NCBI RefSeq assembly: GCF_000219585.1
Contig: NC_015731.1
Span: 992,001-1,056,000 of the forward strand
Direction of reading: 5' to 3'
Length of the DNA stretch: 64,000 nucleotides
From: Nitrosomonas sp. Is79A3
GTDB lineage: Bacteria; Pseudomonadota; Gammaproteobacteria; Burkholderiales; Nitrosomonadaceae
Every line of letters begins with the position of its first letter. The stretch's first letter is position 1. The notes beneath the pieces were generated by a model that did not search any database, had not been told where the DNA came from, and saw only the letters and a list, made by a program, of their open reading frames with translations. Position numbers and translations under genes: made by a program. Positions 8,654 to 18,124 of the stretch are shown here, piece by piece.

Positions 8654-10627
8654 TTATGAGCTTGTGCTGGGTAAGTTGGATAATTGCTGCTGCAAGAAGT
8701 TACTGGTCTGTGTCATGCTGGCAATGGTTGTGTCCAGTGCGGTATATTGTGCACGTATCCGCTTTTCGGTGTCTGCAAGTCTCTGATTCAGCGTATCGCG
8801 TTGTGCATCAATATCTTTTATGGATGCATTAATACCATCAATGCGACTATCAATAAGATGTCCGTTTAGCATGTCATCAACTAACTTGTCTAATTTTTTA
8901 GCAAAACCGTGAGCAAAATCTATGGTTCCTCTGGCGCCTGTCCCGCCCCCGGTTATTTTGATAACTAATCCGCTGCTATCAGCGGCGCCTGTTAGGGTCT
9001 GGCCGGAGCCTGTTGCAGTGATGCCGTTGATCGTACCTGCTACATCTACGCCACTTGTTTCGACAGGTGTGCCGAATAAATCCAGTTTGCCATTTCCGCC
9101 TGTAATTGATACGGTCGATGCTGAGCCATATCGATTGGAAGTAATGGTTAATTTGCCAGCAGATTCGCTGAGTGTGACTTTGATTCCGGCTGAGGAAATT
9201 TCCGAGACACCATTGATTCTTGATTGAATTTCACCTGCTAATGAAGTTGCCGTATAAGTGCCTGCTGCGAGAGTTACACTAGCGCTTACACCATCAATGG
9301 TGAGATCTAACTTGTCATTGACCCCCGTGTTGATGGTTAATGCGGCAGCACTGCTACCTACTGCGGTACCTTGTGTTGCAATTCGACTGATATTTAGCGA
9401 GTATTCACCATTTACTGTATCGTTCTTGGCGCTGACAAATGACACCAGACTATCGCTGGTTTTTCCAACTGAGGCAAATAGGGTTGAAACATCTTTGGTT
9501 GGATCGCTCATCACACTAGTTAATTTGGCCGAATCAAACTTAAGTGTTCCATCCGTTTGAAAAGTAATGCCGACTTCTGAGAGTATGCTTAAGCCGCCAC
9601 CTGCTGTGGTCAGCGGATTAGACATTACATTACGTAGTTGTGTCTGGATTGTTCGAACTGTTGAATCTCCTGTTAGAATAGATGCTTGCTTGGTAGTGGC
9701 ATCATATTTTGAGAGATCAACGATGGTTTTGTTCAGATCATTAAAAGCTTTAACAAATGATGATACTGTACTTTGAACACTGGCTGTGTCTCGAGACAAA
9801 TTTAAGGTGGTTGTTGTACCAGCATTTGCCTTCAGTAAGTTAAAAGTGACACCTTCAATGGCATCTGTAATTGTGTTGGATGCTTTGCTAATTGAGATGC
9901 CATCGATTACCAATGTGGCATTACTAGCTGCTGCAGTTTGAGTAAGGTTAGTCGTGCCACCCGTCGATGCGTTATAGGCAAGCTGAGATAATCCTGCATT
10001 ATCAGTATTATTTGTATCAGCATCGGTTGTTGTTATTTTTAAGGCATTGCTTAAACCGGTATCATTTGAAGCAATTACTAAACGATTGCCAGTGCCATCA
10101 TTTACGATACTGGCACTTACACCTGCGTTAGCTTGATTAATTGTGTCCCGGATTCCTGTCAATGATGAATTATCGGAGGAAATAGTAATTGATTGTGCAG
10201 CTTTATCTGGATTGAGCGTAAATGTACCACCATTGTAAGTGCCAAATTGTATAGTTAAAGTACCGCTGCCAATTGCAGTACTTGTGGTTGCATAGTTGGC
10301 AGATTTTAATTTATGCGACTGTGCAAGTGTTTGGATCTCTACGGAATGACTTCCTACTACTGCAGACGAGGTTGCACTTACACTGGCCAATGTAGCATCA
10401 GCAAAGTTAGCCGTTACGCCGGTAAATTTTGCCGGATCGGATAATGCGGAAAGACTGCTTTGGAATGAGGATAATGCTCCTTTTAGCGTACCAAAGGCGG
10501 TTAGTCGAGTCTGCTGTTTAGCTTCTTTGTTATCAAGAGCCGTAAGAGGCTGACTCTCTACAGCCATTAGCTGTTTGACAATACCGTTGACATCTAAACC
10601 GGATCCAATTCCTGGGGATGCAAGCAT
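8654..10627 (-). CDS. fliD: Flagellar filament cap protein FliD
   Basis: 657 residues, long for FliD. The N-terminus GIGSGLDVNGIVKQLMAVE and the C-terminal coiled coil (TLNQRLADTEKRIRAQYTAL, then NFLQQQLSNL) are the two conserved export and assembly parts. The large middle is serine- and threonine-rich, as expected of a surface-exposed variable domain. FliD forms the cap under which flagellin subunits polymerise. It lies 32 bp after flaG. Confidence 0.95.
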   Translation of the reverse strand: MLASPGIGSGLDVNGIVKQLMAVESQPLTALDNKEAKQQTRLTAFGTLKGALSSFQSSLSALSDPAKFTGVTANFADATLASVSATSSAVVGSHSVEIQTLAQSHKLKSANYATTSTAIGSGTLTIQFGTYNGGTFTLNPDKAAQSITISSDNSSLTGIRDTINQANAGVSASIVNDGTGNRLVIASNDTGLSNALKITTTDADTNNTDNAGLSQLAYNASTGGTTNLTQTAAASNATLVIDGISISKASNTITDAIEGVTFNLLKANAGTTTTLNLSRDTASVQSTVSSFVKAFNDLNKTIVDLSKYDATTKQASILTGDSTVRTIQTQLRNVMSNPLTTAGGGLSILSEVGITFQTDGTLKFDSAKLTSVMSDPTKDVSTLFASVGKTSDSLVSFVSAKNDTVNGEYSLNISRIATQGTAVGSSAAALTINTGVNDKLDLTIDGVSASVTLAAGTYTATSLAGEIQSRINGVSEISSAGIKVTLSESAGKLTITSNRYGSASTVSITGGNGKLDLFGTPVETSGVDVAGTINGITATGSGQTLTGAADSSGLVIKITGGGTGARGTIDFAHGFAKKLDKLVDDMLNGHLIDSRIDGINASIKDIDAQRDTLNQRLADTEKRIRAQYTALDTTIASMTQTSNFLQQQLSNLPSTSS

Positions 10628-10659
10628 TTCTAAGTCCTGTTGATATAAGAATTTTTTGA

Positions 10660-11031
10660 TTATGCTTTATCGTTAAATAACAGCCCTTGTACTTTATCCA
10701 ACGTACGAGCTAACTGAACAGCTTCTTCTGTTGGAATCTGCCGGATGACTTCTTCAGTATGAACATCCATTACTTTAATGATCGTTTTGCCAGTATCTTC
10801 ATCAATTGAGAAACGCAAATTGTGTGCCAGATTATCAACTGCACCCTGGATTTTCTGAACTGCTTGTTTGATTTGTTCTTCTGATTCTGGCTTATTGCCA
10901 ACTTTAGATCGGGCAGGTGAAGCAGGTGATGGGGCATTATCTGTATTAGGCACGGATGTTTTCTGAACAGTCGACGTTGTTGTCGAAAGCAACGGAAGTG
11001 TGCCTGTTCCATTTAATTGATTGATGCTCAT
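10660..11031 (-). CDS. flaG: FlaG family flagellar protein
   Basis: 123 residues. The N-terminal half is disordered and rich in S, T and P. The C-terminal half holds the FlaG signature: LRFSIDEDTGKTIIKVMD and then EVIRQIPTEEAVQLAR. FlaG homologues influence filament length in some bacteria, and their exact role is not settled. It sits between fliC and fliD, the usual location. Confidence 0.92.
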   Translation of the reverse strand: MSINQLNGTGTLPLLSTTTSTVQKTSVPNTDNAPSPASPARSKVGNKPESEEQIKQAVQKIQGAVDNLAHNLRFSIDEDTGKTIIKVMDVHTEEVIRQIPTEEAVQLARTLDKVQGLLFNDKA

Positions 11032-11136
11032 AATAAGAGTCCTTAAAGTTGAAATGAACGCGGGTAGGTTTTTTATAACATCCCGCCCGCGATCATCAGC
11101 TTTATTTAATGCGGTGTATCATTTGCTACGGACAGC

Positions 11137-12588
11137 TTAACGTAACAGTGAGAGAACATTATTGGGTAATGAATTTGCTTGTGCAAGAATCGCTACACCA
11201 GCTTGTTGCAGGATCTGTCCACGTGTCAGGTTGGCTGATTCAGCAGCGAAGTCAGCATCCTGAATCCGGCTACGGGAGGCGGATAGATTCTCAGAGGTGG
11301 TTTGCAAATTCGAGATGGTTGAACTGAAACGGTTCTGAATTGCACCCAGATCACCGCGAGAGCTGCTGATGGCATTTAAAGCAGCATCCAGCGTCTTCAA
11401 TGCAATTTGTGCATTAGCTGATGTGGATAAATCCAACGTAGCGACTGAATTGAATGAGCTGGTAGTAGCGCCAAATTCCGTGGCATTTGAACCAGCTGCA
11501 GTAATTTGGCCAGCAGAGCTTGAAAGTTCGACGGTACCCGTTACTGTCGTTGAGTCATTACCACCGCTGGTTAGCGTTCTTGTGGTCGCTCCTGCAGTGA
11601 CATCAGCTGTTGTTACGCCATTAGTGAAATCTGAAAGTACGATATCTCTGCCATCTGTTGTTGACAGCGTTATTACTGACTTGTCGGTCGTAGATGCGAA
11701 CGAGGCAGTAACGCCGGTTGAAGATTGTAATCCATTAATGGCTGATGCCAAGCCGCTTAAGTCAGCAGTATCAGTGATAGTGGTAGAAACTGTGCTGCCG
11801 TTTAATGTCATAGCAACAGTACCGGCGGCTGATAAATTGCCGAGCGTGGCACTGTTAGATGCGGTTGCAGTGATGCCGATACTGGAAGCAGCCGTATTAA
11901 TGGCTGCAGCAATGGCTTTGGCATCATCGCCTGCTGCATAACTAATGTTACCGGTTGTTCCTTTATTATTGGCAAGTGTTAAGCCGGCTTCAACAGCAAC
12001 GCCATTGGCAGCAAGAGCAGCGGCAGAAGCCGTTGCTGTGCCCATTGCTGTTCCATTGGTGGTGAGTGTGTGACTACCTAATGCAGTAGAGCGAGCATCG
12101 CCAATTGATGCAATGTTGATGGTTTGGTTAGCATTGGCACCGACTTGGAAGCTCTGATTCAGGAAAGAGCCGTCCAGCAAGTTCAAGCCGTTAAACTGGG
12201 TTTGGCTGGCAACCCGCGTAACTTCGGCACTCAATTGTGAAGCTTCGGCTTGTAGTGAAGCACGGTCACTGGCGCTGTTAGATGCATTGGCAGACTGAAC
12301 AGCCAGTTCACGAATACGCTGTAAATTGTTGCCGATTTCACCCAACGCACCTTCAGCGGTTTGTGACAGTGAAATACCGTCATTCGCGTTACGGACAGCT
12401 TGGTTTAAGCCGCGGATTTGTGAGGTCATCCTTTCTGAAATCGCTAGACCTGCAGCGTCGTCTTTAGCGCTATTAATACGCAAGCCGGATGATAAACGTG
12501 TTAAAGATGTATTTAATGAGTTTTGCGATGTATTTAAGTTACGTTGTGCATTTAATGAGGCTACATTAGAGTTTATAATTTGTGGCAT
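11137..12588 (-). CDS. fliC: Flagellin FliC
   Basis: 483 residues. The N-terminal D0/D1 region (SSGLRINSAKDDAAGLAI) and the C-terminal D1/D0 region (ADFAAESANLTRGQILQQAG, ending LLR) are typical. The middle is an alanine-, serine- and threonine-rich variable domain. This is the filament subunit. A sigma-28 promoter lies about 100 bp upstream, so it should be expressed late, after hook completion. Only one flagellin gene is present in the window. Confidence 0.96.
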   Translation of the reverse strand: MPQIINSNVASLNAQRNLNTSQNSLNTSLTRLSSGLRINSAKDDAAGLAISERMTSQIRGLNQAVRNANDGISLSQTAEGALGEIGNNLQRIRELAVQSANASNSASDRASLQAEASQLSAEVTRVASQTQFNGLNLLDGSFLNQSFQVGANANQTINIASIGDARSTALGSHTLTTNGTAMGTATASAAALAANGVAVEAGLTLANNKGTTGNISYAAGDDAKAIAAAINTAASSIGITATASNSATLGNLSAAGTVAMTLNGSTVSTTITDTADLSGLASAINGLQSSTGVTASFASTTDKSVITLSTTDGRDIVLSDFTNGVTTADVTAGATTRTLTSGGNDSTTVTGTVELSSSAGQITAAGSNATEFGATTSSFNSVATLDLSTSANAQIALKTLDAALNAISSSRGDLGAIQNRFSSTISNLQTTSENLSASRSRIQDADFAAESANLTRGQILQQAGVAILAQANSLPNNVLSLLR

Positions 12589-12687
12589 TTGGGTTCTCCT
12601 TTCTAATATCTATGTGTTTGGCATAATTGCCAGTTCCGTTGGTTTTCCCCGCAATCCAAGAGGGTTTGTAACCGCCGTTGATTGCAG

Positions 12688-12714
12688 TTATCGGACAGCA
12701 TTTTGAAAAGTTTA
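12688..12714 (-). promoter_or_regulatory. Sigma-28 (FliA) promoter of fliC
   Basis: Read on the minus strand the sequence is TAAA, 15 bases, TCCGATAA, against the FliA consensus TAAA-N15-GCCGATAA: one mismatch and exact spacing. It lies about 100 bp before the fliC start, leaving an AT-rich untranslated leader. Nothing else was recognised in the 296-bp divergent region 12589-12884. Confidence 0.85.
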
Positions 12715-12884
12715 GGATTTTTGCTTTCATGGTTTTTATCTAATCATTTGGTTAATATCGGCTATTCGTGGTATAAATTGTTTTTTTCTCATAAATTATC
12801 TTGTAAAATTAGATAAATATTCAGGTAGTTAATTTGGGAAGTTAATTTTAGGAGTTATATCGGCTTCAACTGGTGGGGGCTGAG

Positions 12885-14456
12885 ATGGTCAATGAAGAGA
12901 AATTAAAAATATTAATGGTCGAACATTCTGCAGAGGATGCAGATCGGGTGCTGCAAATACTTTTACAGGGCGGTTTCCAGACTGAATGTTTGTGCGTTAG
13001 CACTGCTGCTGCTTTGCACGATGCCCTTTTGATCCGGGACTGGGATGTGATTTTGTCCGATTATGATTTGCCGCAGCTAAATGCGCAGGAGGTGCTGCAA
13101 GCCATAAGAACCCAATACCTTGATATACCTTTGATAATTGTATCCAGTCATGTTGGTGAAGAAGCGGCAGAGCATATCATGGCTCTAGGAGCTTATGATT
13201 TCATGATGAAGGAAAATCTTGCCAGACTGATGCCAGCAATAAGGCGTAGCTTGCATGAAGTAGGAAACTACCAGCGTTTTATTACTGCACAGACTGCCTT
13301 GCAAAAGAGCGAAGCACTTTTTCAAGCGATTACATCTAATCTTCCCGGGGTGGTTTTTCAGTTTCTGCTATCAGTCAATAAAAAAACTAGCTTTCCTTAT
13401 GTCAGTGATGCCAGTGAAACACTACTGGGGCTGTCACCCCAGAAGCTGATGGATAAACCCGAACTATTTCCAGAGTTGATTTTGCCGGATGATAGAAAGT
13501 CTTATCATCAATTGATGATAACCTCTGCGGAACAACTTGCGACCTGGAACTGGGAAGGGTGTATTCAAGTAAAAGGTGATAGTGATATCAAATGGATCAG
13601 TTTGCGTGCAACACCCAGGAGAATGCCGGATGGCACGACGTTATGGGATGGCATCATGATCAATATTACTCGAAACAAACTGGCTGAACGAGAGATTGTA
13701 CGTTCCCGGGAACAGTTGGCAGAATTATCCTCTTATTTGCAAAAAGTCAAAGAGCAGGAGCGCGCCAGAATTGCACGAGAAATTCATGATGATATCGGAG
13801 GAACATTAACTGCTATTAAATGTGAGTTGTTTCCATGTATGGACACAACGGCAAGGAAGCCGGAATTTTATCAGCAAAAATCGAAATCTATAGAATCTTT
13901 AGTGGACCGCGTGATTGACAGCACACGCCGGATTTCTCTGGATTTGCGGCCGGGTATTCTGGATTGCGGTATCATTGCGGCGGTTCAATGGCAGGCAAAA
14001 GAATTTAGTGATCGTACAGGTATTGTTTGTAAAGTATCATGCATAAACGATGAAATAGCTTTAGATTCTGATTTGGCGATAGCGGTTTTCCGTGTTTTTC
14101 AGGAAACACTAACAAATATTTCCAAGCATGCTAATGCATCCCGTGTTCAGGTAAAGCTCGTGGAGCTAGAAGGACTGATTCTTTTGGAAGTAATTGATAA
14201 TGGCTGTGGTATTACCGATATCGATATGGAAAAACAGGCTTCTTTTGGGATTCGAGGGATGCGTGAGCGTTGCCAACAATTGAAGGGAAATTTCCATATT
14301 TCGGGGGATGCGGAGAAAGGTACAAAAGTGACTATTCTGATACCTATGAGTAATCTGGAGTATCAATCCGGGCATATAGATAGGCTGGAAGGTGAGTTTG
14401 GAGAAACCCAGCAGTCTGAGCCTATGAAGAAAAAAAAGAAGGTTTCTCGGCTCTGA
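12885..14456 (+). CDS. REC-PAS-HisKA_3 hybrid sensor histidine kinase
   Basis: 523 residues from ATG 12885, chosen because GGGGGCTGAG precedes it. A GTG at 12873 in frame is possible. Order of domains: an N-terminal receiver (about 5-125, phospho-acceptor D in LSDYDLP), a PAS domain (about 140-275) and a HisKA_3 kinase with the phospho-histidine in AREIHDDIGG near residue 301, the N box NISKHANA and the G box DNGCGI. No membrane helix is visible, so it should be cytoplasmic. It lies 16 bp before a NarL-type response regulator, its evident partner. The C-terminus is lysine-rich (PMKKKKKV). Confidence 0.9.
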   Translation: MVNEEKLKILMVEHSAEDADRVLQILLQGGFQTECLCVSTAAALHDALLIRDWDVILSDYDLPQLNAQEVLQAIRTQYLDIPLIIVSSHVGEEAAEHIMALGAYDFMMKENLARLMPAIRRSLHEVGNYQRFITAQTALQKSEALFQAITSNLPGVVFQFLLSVNKKTSFPYVSDASETLLGLSPQKLMDKPELFPELILPDDRKSYHQLMITSAEQLATWNWEGCIQVKGDSDIKWISLRATPRRMPDGTTLWDGIMINITRNKLAEREIVRSREQLAELSSYLQKVKEQERARIAREIHDDIGGTLTAIKCELFPCMDTTARKPEFYQQKSKSIESLVDRVIDSTRRISLDLRPGILDCGIIAAVQWQAKEFSDRTGIVCKVSCINDEIALDSDLAIAVFRVFQETLTNISKHANASRVQVKLVELEGLILLEVIDNGCGITDIDMEKQASFGIRGMRERCQQLKGNFHISGDAEKGTKVTILIPMSNLEYQSGHIDRLEGEFGETQQSEPMKKKKKVSRL

Positions 14457-14472
14457 GTAGCCGGAGGTGCGC

Positions 14473-15105
14473 ATGATAAGTGTGATGATTGCTGATGATC
14501 ATGCAATTGTTCGCCAAGGTTTGAAACAGATACTTAGCGAAACGGATGATATTAAAGTAACCGGTGAAGCAGAGACGGGGTTTCAAGCAGTAAAAATTGC
14601 ACGGCAGCAAGATTTTGATGTCATGTTATTGGATATTTCTTTACCGGATAGGAATGGTATCGAGATATTGAAGCAGGTAAAGAAAGATAAACCCAATCTT
14701 GCAGTGCTCATGCTAAGCATGCACAATGAACACGAATTTGCAATTCGTGCATTAAAGGCGGGAGCATCCGGATATCTCAATAAACAAAGTGCACCGGCGC
14801 AGCTTGTAGTGGCAATACGTCAGGTTGCAATGGGCGATAAGTATGTGAGTCCGGTTGTTGCACAGGAACTTGCCAACATTATTAATTCTGATTTAGACAA
14901 GCCGCTTTATGCCACTTTATCCGATCGGGAATATCAGACTCTATGCTTTATTGCCGCAGGTAAAACATTATCGGAAATATCAGCCGAAATGTTTTTAAGC
15001 CCAAAAACAGTCAGTGTTTATCGTGCGCGCTTGCTGGAGAAACTCAAGTTGACGAATAATTCAGAATTAATTCGTTATGCTATAAAGAATAAATTGGTCG
15101 ACTAA
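14473..15105 (+). CDS. NarL/FixJ-family response regulator with LuxR HTH
   Basis: 210 residues. The receiver domain has the acidic pair in IADDHAIVRQG, the phospho-acceptor in MLLDISLPDRNG and the conserved lysine in LNKQSAP. The LuxR-type helix-turn-helix at the C-terminus reads LSDREYQTLCFIAAGKTLSE then LSPKTVSVYRARLLEKL. Start ATG 14473 has GGAGG 5 bases upstream. It is the cognate output of the adjacent hybrid kinase. Its targets are unknown, but its place between fliC and the c-di-GMP and chemotaxis genes suggests a role in motility or surface behaviour. Confidence 0.92.
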   Translation: MISVMIADDHAIVRQGLKQILSETDDIKVTGEAETGFQAVKIARQQDFDVMLLDISLPDRNGIEILKQVKKDKPNLAVLMLSMHNEHEFAIRALKAGASGYLNKQSAPAQLVVAIRQVAMGDKYVSPVVAQELANIINSDLDKPLYATLSDREYQTLCFIAAGKTLSEISAEMFLSPKTVSVYRARLLEKLKLTNNSELIRYAIKNKLVD

Positions 15106-15243
15106 TTTTATAATTGTTCTGCAAGTTAACCCAAATATTTCTTAGATTGCCTTATAAATTAAGATCAAGATTCACGTGGACTGGTCGATATTTTTAGTTC
15201 CAAGCTTGCTGGTAACACTAATTTAAATTTCTTGACCAATTTT

Positions 15244-16956
15244 ATGAAGCCGCTTAAAGATTCGAATCCAACCATTATTGCCCGTGAAACATTGCGGCAG
15301 CTTGCATCGCTCAGAATTCCTCCAACACCAGATAATTATCACAAACTGTATGACCAGATTTCAGGTAATTCCGGAGATGATGTGAATTCCGCGGCGGTAA
15401 CATCAACAAATCAGCAAAGAATTGTTGATAATCCAACAATAGAATCCGCTGTGACCTGGGGAGATACGATAGAAGCACTGTTGAAGCAACTGGAAAAGAA
15501 GCAAGGAGCGCTGACCACTGCAAAGAAACGGGATGGCGTCAATCGAGTTCTTGCCAAATACTCGAAAGATTCAAACCAACTGCATAACAAACTCAAGGCG
15601 CTGGTAGATTCATGGGGAGCATTGGCTGCCGCAACCCAAGACTCAAATGAAGATGGGCAAGTGCAAAATCCCTCATTGCAAGTGCCGCAGGTTGATCAGG
15701 ACACACAAGGCTCCCAATTAAAGCATGCTGTTACAGAACAGACTCCGACCGCCGGATATTTTGCTGATCAGCTATTGGAATTGCTGGCACACTTGCTTGA
15801 ACAGGTTGTTGCTAAACAGATTGGTGACGTAATTTTGGTTGAAGAAGCCAGAACGTTAGCGCATCAAGTGCGCAAAATTCAAGATAAGCCAGAAATGGAA
15901 CAATTCATAGCGGGTTTTCAACAATTTTGCGGTAAGTTTGATGCATATGGTGAGAGTGGTCTCAAGTTGCAGCAAGGCTTACTCAAATTGCTCAATATGC
16001 TCATGGATAGCACGGGAGAATTACTCTCAGAAGATCAATGGATTGGTGTTCAGATAAGTAAATTGCGTGAAACAATCTCCAGGCCACTGGATCATCAGGT
16101 GATAGCACAAGCTGAGCATTATCTAGAAGAAATAACGCAAAGACAAGAAATAATCGGACGTAGTTTAAGTGAAGCCAAGGTGACCCTGAAGCAGATGGTA
16201 ACTTCCTTAATCACTAATATTGAAGAACTTACCGATACGACGGGTGAATATCAGAATAAGCTTGAGCAATATTCTGAAAAAATCAGTAATACTGATGATA
16301 TAAAAGAACTTAATCAGCTGCTTGTGCTGATTATGGAAGAAACCAGTCTGATGCAAAAAAGCACATTAAATTACCGCAATGATTTTTTGGCTGCTCGAGC
16401 AGAAGTTAGTTTGGCGCAGAATAAAATCAATCAGCTCGAAACCGAGTTACATGAAATGGGTGAGAAAGTGCATGAAGATCACCTGACAGGAATATTAAAT
16501 CGGCGTGGTTTAGATAATGCTTTTGACCGCGAAACCTCGCGTTCAATGCGCCATCAGGTTCCTTTATGTTTTGCACTGCTGGATATTGATAATTTCAAAC
16601 TGCTTAATGATACGCATGGCCATCAAGTGGGTGACGATGCACTAGTGTACTTGGTTGAGTCAGTCAAGGAGACAACGCGCCCTGAAGATATTGTGTCACG
16701 ATATGGTGGTGAAGAGTTTGTAATTCTATTGCCAAACACAAATCTTGAAGAAGCTGTACATATCTTATCCAGGATCCGGCGTAATTTAACCAAGAAGTTT
16801 TTTTTGCATGAAAATAAACGTTTGTTAATCACTTTTAGTGCGGGTGTTGCTCAGCTCCAGCCGGGAGAATCACAAGAAAGTATTTTCAAACGCGCCGATG
16901 AAGCATTGTATCGTGCAAAAAGAGGCGGTAAGAATCAGATACTCACATCTGTGTAA
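15244..16956 (+). CDS. Diguanylate cyclase (GGDEF) with long helical N-terminus
   Basis: 570 residues from ATG 15244 (a TTG at 15232 is in frame). The C-terminal GGDEF domain has RYGGEEF at about residues 486-492 and the inhibitory I-site RPED five residues before it, so it should make c-di-GMP and be feedback-inhibited. The first about 400 residues are glutamine- and leucine-rich helices without membrane segments, likely a coiled-coil sensory region. It is followed by a second, shorter diguanylate cyclase with a very similar catalytic domain, which suggests a tandem duplication. Confidence 0.9.
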   Translation: MKPLKDSNPTIIARETLRQLASLRIPPTPDNYHKLYDQISGNSGDDVNSAAVTSTNQQRIVDNPTIESAVTWGDTIEALLKQLEKKQGALTTAKKRDGVNRVLAKYSKDSNQLHNKLKALVDSWGALAAATQDSNEDGQVQNPSLQVPQVDQDTQGSQLKHAVTEQTPTAGYFADQLLELLAHLLEQVVAKQIGDVILVEEARTLAHQVRKIQDKPEMEQFIAGFQQFCGKFDAYGESGLKLQQGLLKLLNMLMDSTGELLSEDQWIGVQISKLRETISRPLDHQVIAQAEHYLEEITQRQEIIGRSLSEAKVTLKQMVTSLITNIEELTDTTGEYQNKLEQYSEKISNTDDIKELNQLLVLIMEETSLMQKSTLNYRNDFLAARAEVSLAQNKINQLETELHEMGEKVHEDHLTGILNRRGLDNAFDRETSRSMRHQVPLCFALLDIDNFKLLNDTHGHQVGDDALVYLVESVKETTRPEDIVSRYGGEEFVILLPNTNLEEAVHILSRIRRNLTKKFFLHENKRLLITFSAGVAQLQPGESQESIFKRADEALYRAKRGGKNQILTSV

Positions 16957-16968
16957 CTCTCTGTTAGT

Positions 16969-16995
16969 TAGGAGATATATCGTAGTTTCCGATAA
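16969..16995 (+). promoter_or_regulatory. Weak FliA-like promoter ahead of the second GGDEF gene
   Basis: TAGG, 15 bases, TCCGATAA: the -10 differs from GCCGATAA at one position, and the -35 differs from TAAA at two. The spacing is exact. It is about 165 bp before the gene and could be chance. Confidence 0.3.
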
Positions 16996-17162
16996 ATAGT
17001 ACCGATTTCCCTTTTTATTCATTAAATCCATTTCTGGTTTGCTCTGTTAACGTTGTCTACATGGCAGTCTATACCGGAATGGGTTCTCCTTCGCAATCCA
17101 ACGAATTACCCCCAAAGCTGGAATAGTCTGGCATCTAGTGATGTCAATTGAGGAGGATAGCA

Positions 17163-17963
17163 ATGCAAGAAGCTATTAAACAAAAACAGAAAAGAATGCT
17201 GAGATTGGTTAAATCGACAGATGCTATTAAAAGTGAGCAGAAACCCATGATTGATTCTGAGGACTATTATAAGCAAGTAGAACGTTACGCTGAACAGATT
17301 CGCAATACAAGAAATGCTGATGAAATCATTAGTATTCTAGATATTGTGTTGTCTGAAACTAGAGGTCTGAGATTTAGTGATGAAGTTTTTACTGCGCAGG
17401 AACAAGTAAAACGCGCGGAACAAAAGATTGAATCATTGAAAAGTGAATTGGAACAACTGAGAGGGCTCGTACAAACTGACCAAATGACAGGCGCCTTCAA
17501 TCGCCGTGGGTTAGATGATATTTTCAAACGTGAAGCGGCCCGTGCCGACAGGAATGCACAGTCTTTAGGGGTGGTTTTGATTGATTTGGATAACTTCAAG
17601 CAGATTAATGATAACTTTGGCCATCAGTACGGAGATAGTGTGCTGATCAATTTCGTCAATGTAGCCAAAGAAACATTACGTCCTTCCGATATTGTGGCGC
17701 GGTTTGGCGGGGAAGAATTTGTAATATTATTGCCTGATGTCGAGATGGAAGACGCCTTAACTATTATTTCCAGGCTACAGAATAATCTGGGAAAAATTTT
17801 CTCAGTTCAAGTGGATAAACAATCTATACCAGTAACATTTAGTGCAGGTGTAGCATTACGTTCATTTGGCGAACATCAGAATTCAGTCATAAGTCGTGCC
17901 GACAAAGCGCTTTATCAGGCGAAGCGTACCGGGAAGAACCAGGCAATACCTGCATTAATTTAA
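17163..17963 (+). CDS. Diguanylate cyclase (GGDEF), short form
   Basis: 266 residues from ATG 17163, which has a GAGGAGG site upstream (a TTG at 17148 overlaps that site and is rejected). An N-terminal coiled coil of about 100 residues is followed by a GGDEF domain with RFGGEEF near residues 180-186 and an I-site RPSD. It is soluble. The catalytic domain and the short segment before it (SEKISNTDD versus AEQIRNTRN) are close to the preceding GGDEF protein, pointing to duplication with loss of the long N-terminal region. Confidence 0.92.
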   Translation: MQEAIKQKQKRMLRLVKSTDAIKSEQKPMIDSEDYYKQVERYAEQIRNTRNADEIISILDIVLSETRGLRFSDEVFTAQEQVKRAEQKIESLKSELEQLRGLVQTDQMTGAFNRRGLDDIFKREAARADRNAQSLGVVLIDLDNFKQINDNFGHQYGDSVLINFVNVAKETLRPSDIVARFGGEEFVILLPDVEMEDALTIISRLQNNLGKIFSVQVDKQSIPVTFSAGVALRSFGEHQNSVISRADKALYQAKRTGKNQAIPALI

Positions 17964-18053
17964 TGAAATAAATTGAAAGTTCGCGAAAAATAAGGATTCT
18001 GTTCTAAAAAACAGGAGCGCTGATCGATATTGTTTATTAAATACAAGTAATAC

Positions 18054-18080
18054 TTAAGAAACACGCAATGCAGCCGATGA
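18054..18080 (+). promoter_or_regulatory. FliA-like promoter ahead of the EAL/HDOD gene
   Basis: TTAA, 15 bases, GCCGATGA: two mismatches to TAAA-N15-GCCGATAA, with exact spacing, 45 bp before the start codon. This would put the downstream regulator in the late flagellar class. Confidence 0.5.
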
Positions 18081-18124
18081 GCTAAAACATTTTTATTAAA
18101 CGATGGATTAATGCGGGGGAGTAA

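Noticed and set aside
11041-11093. Hairpin CGCGGG...CCCGCG after fliC as a terminator
   Set aside because: The stem has mismatches, a 13-base loop and no T tract in the fliC direction. Termination could not be supported.
11369-11941. A 190-codon plus-strand ORF opposite fliC
   Set aside because: It is antisense to the alanine- and serine-rich part of flagellin. The translation is low-complexity valine and alanine without a ribosome site.
15190-15243. FliA promoter before the first GGDEF gene
   Set aside because: The best candidate (TCAA, 15 bases, GTCGATAT) has four mismatches in twelve positions, no better than chance.
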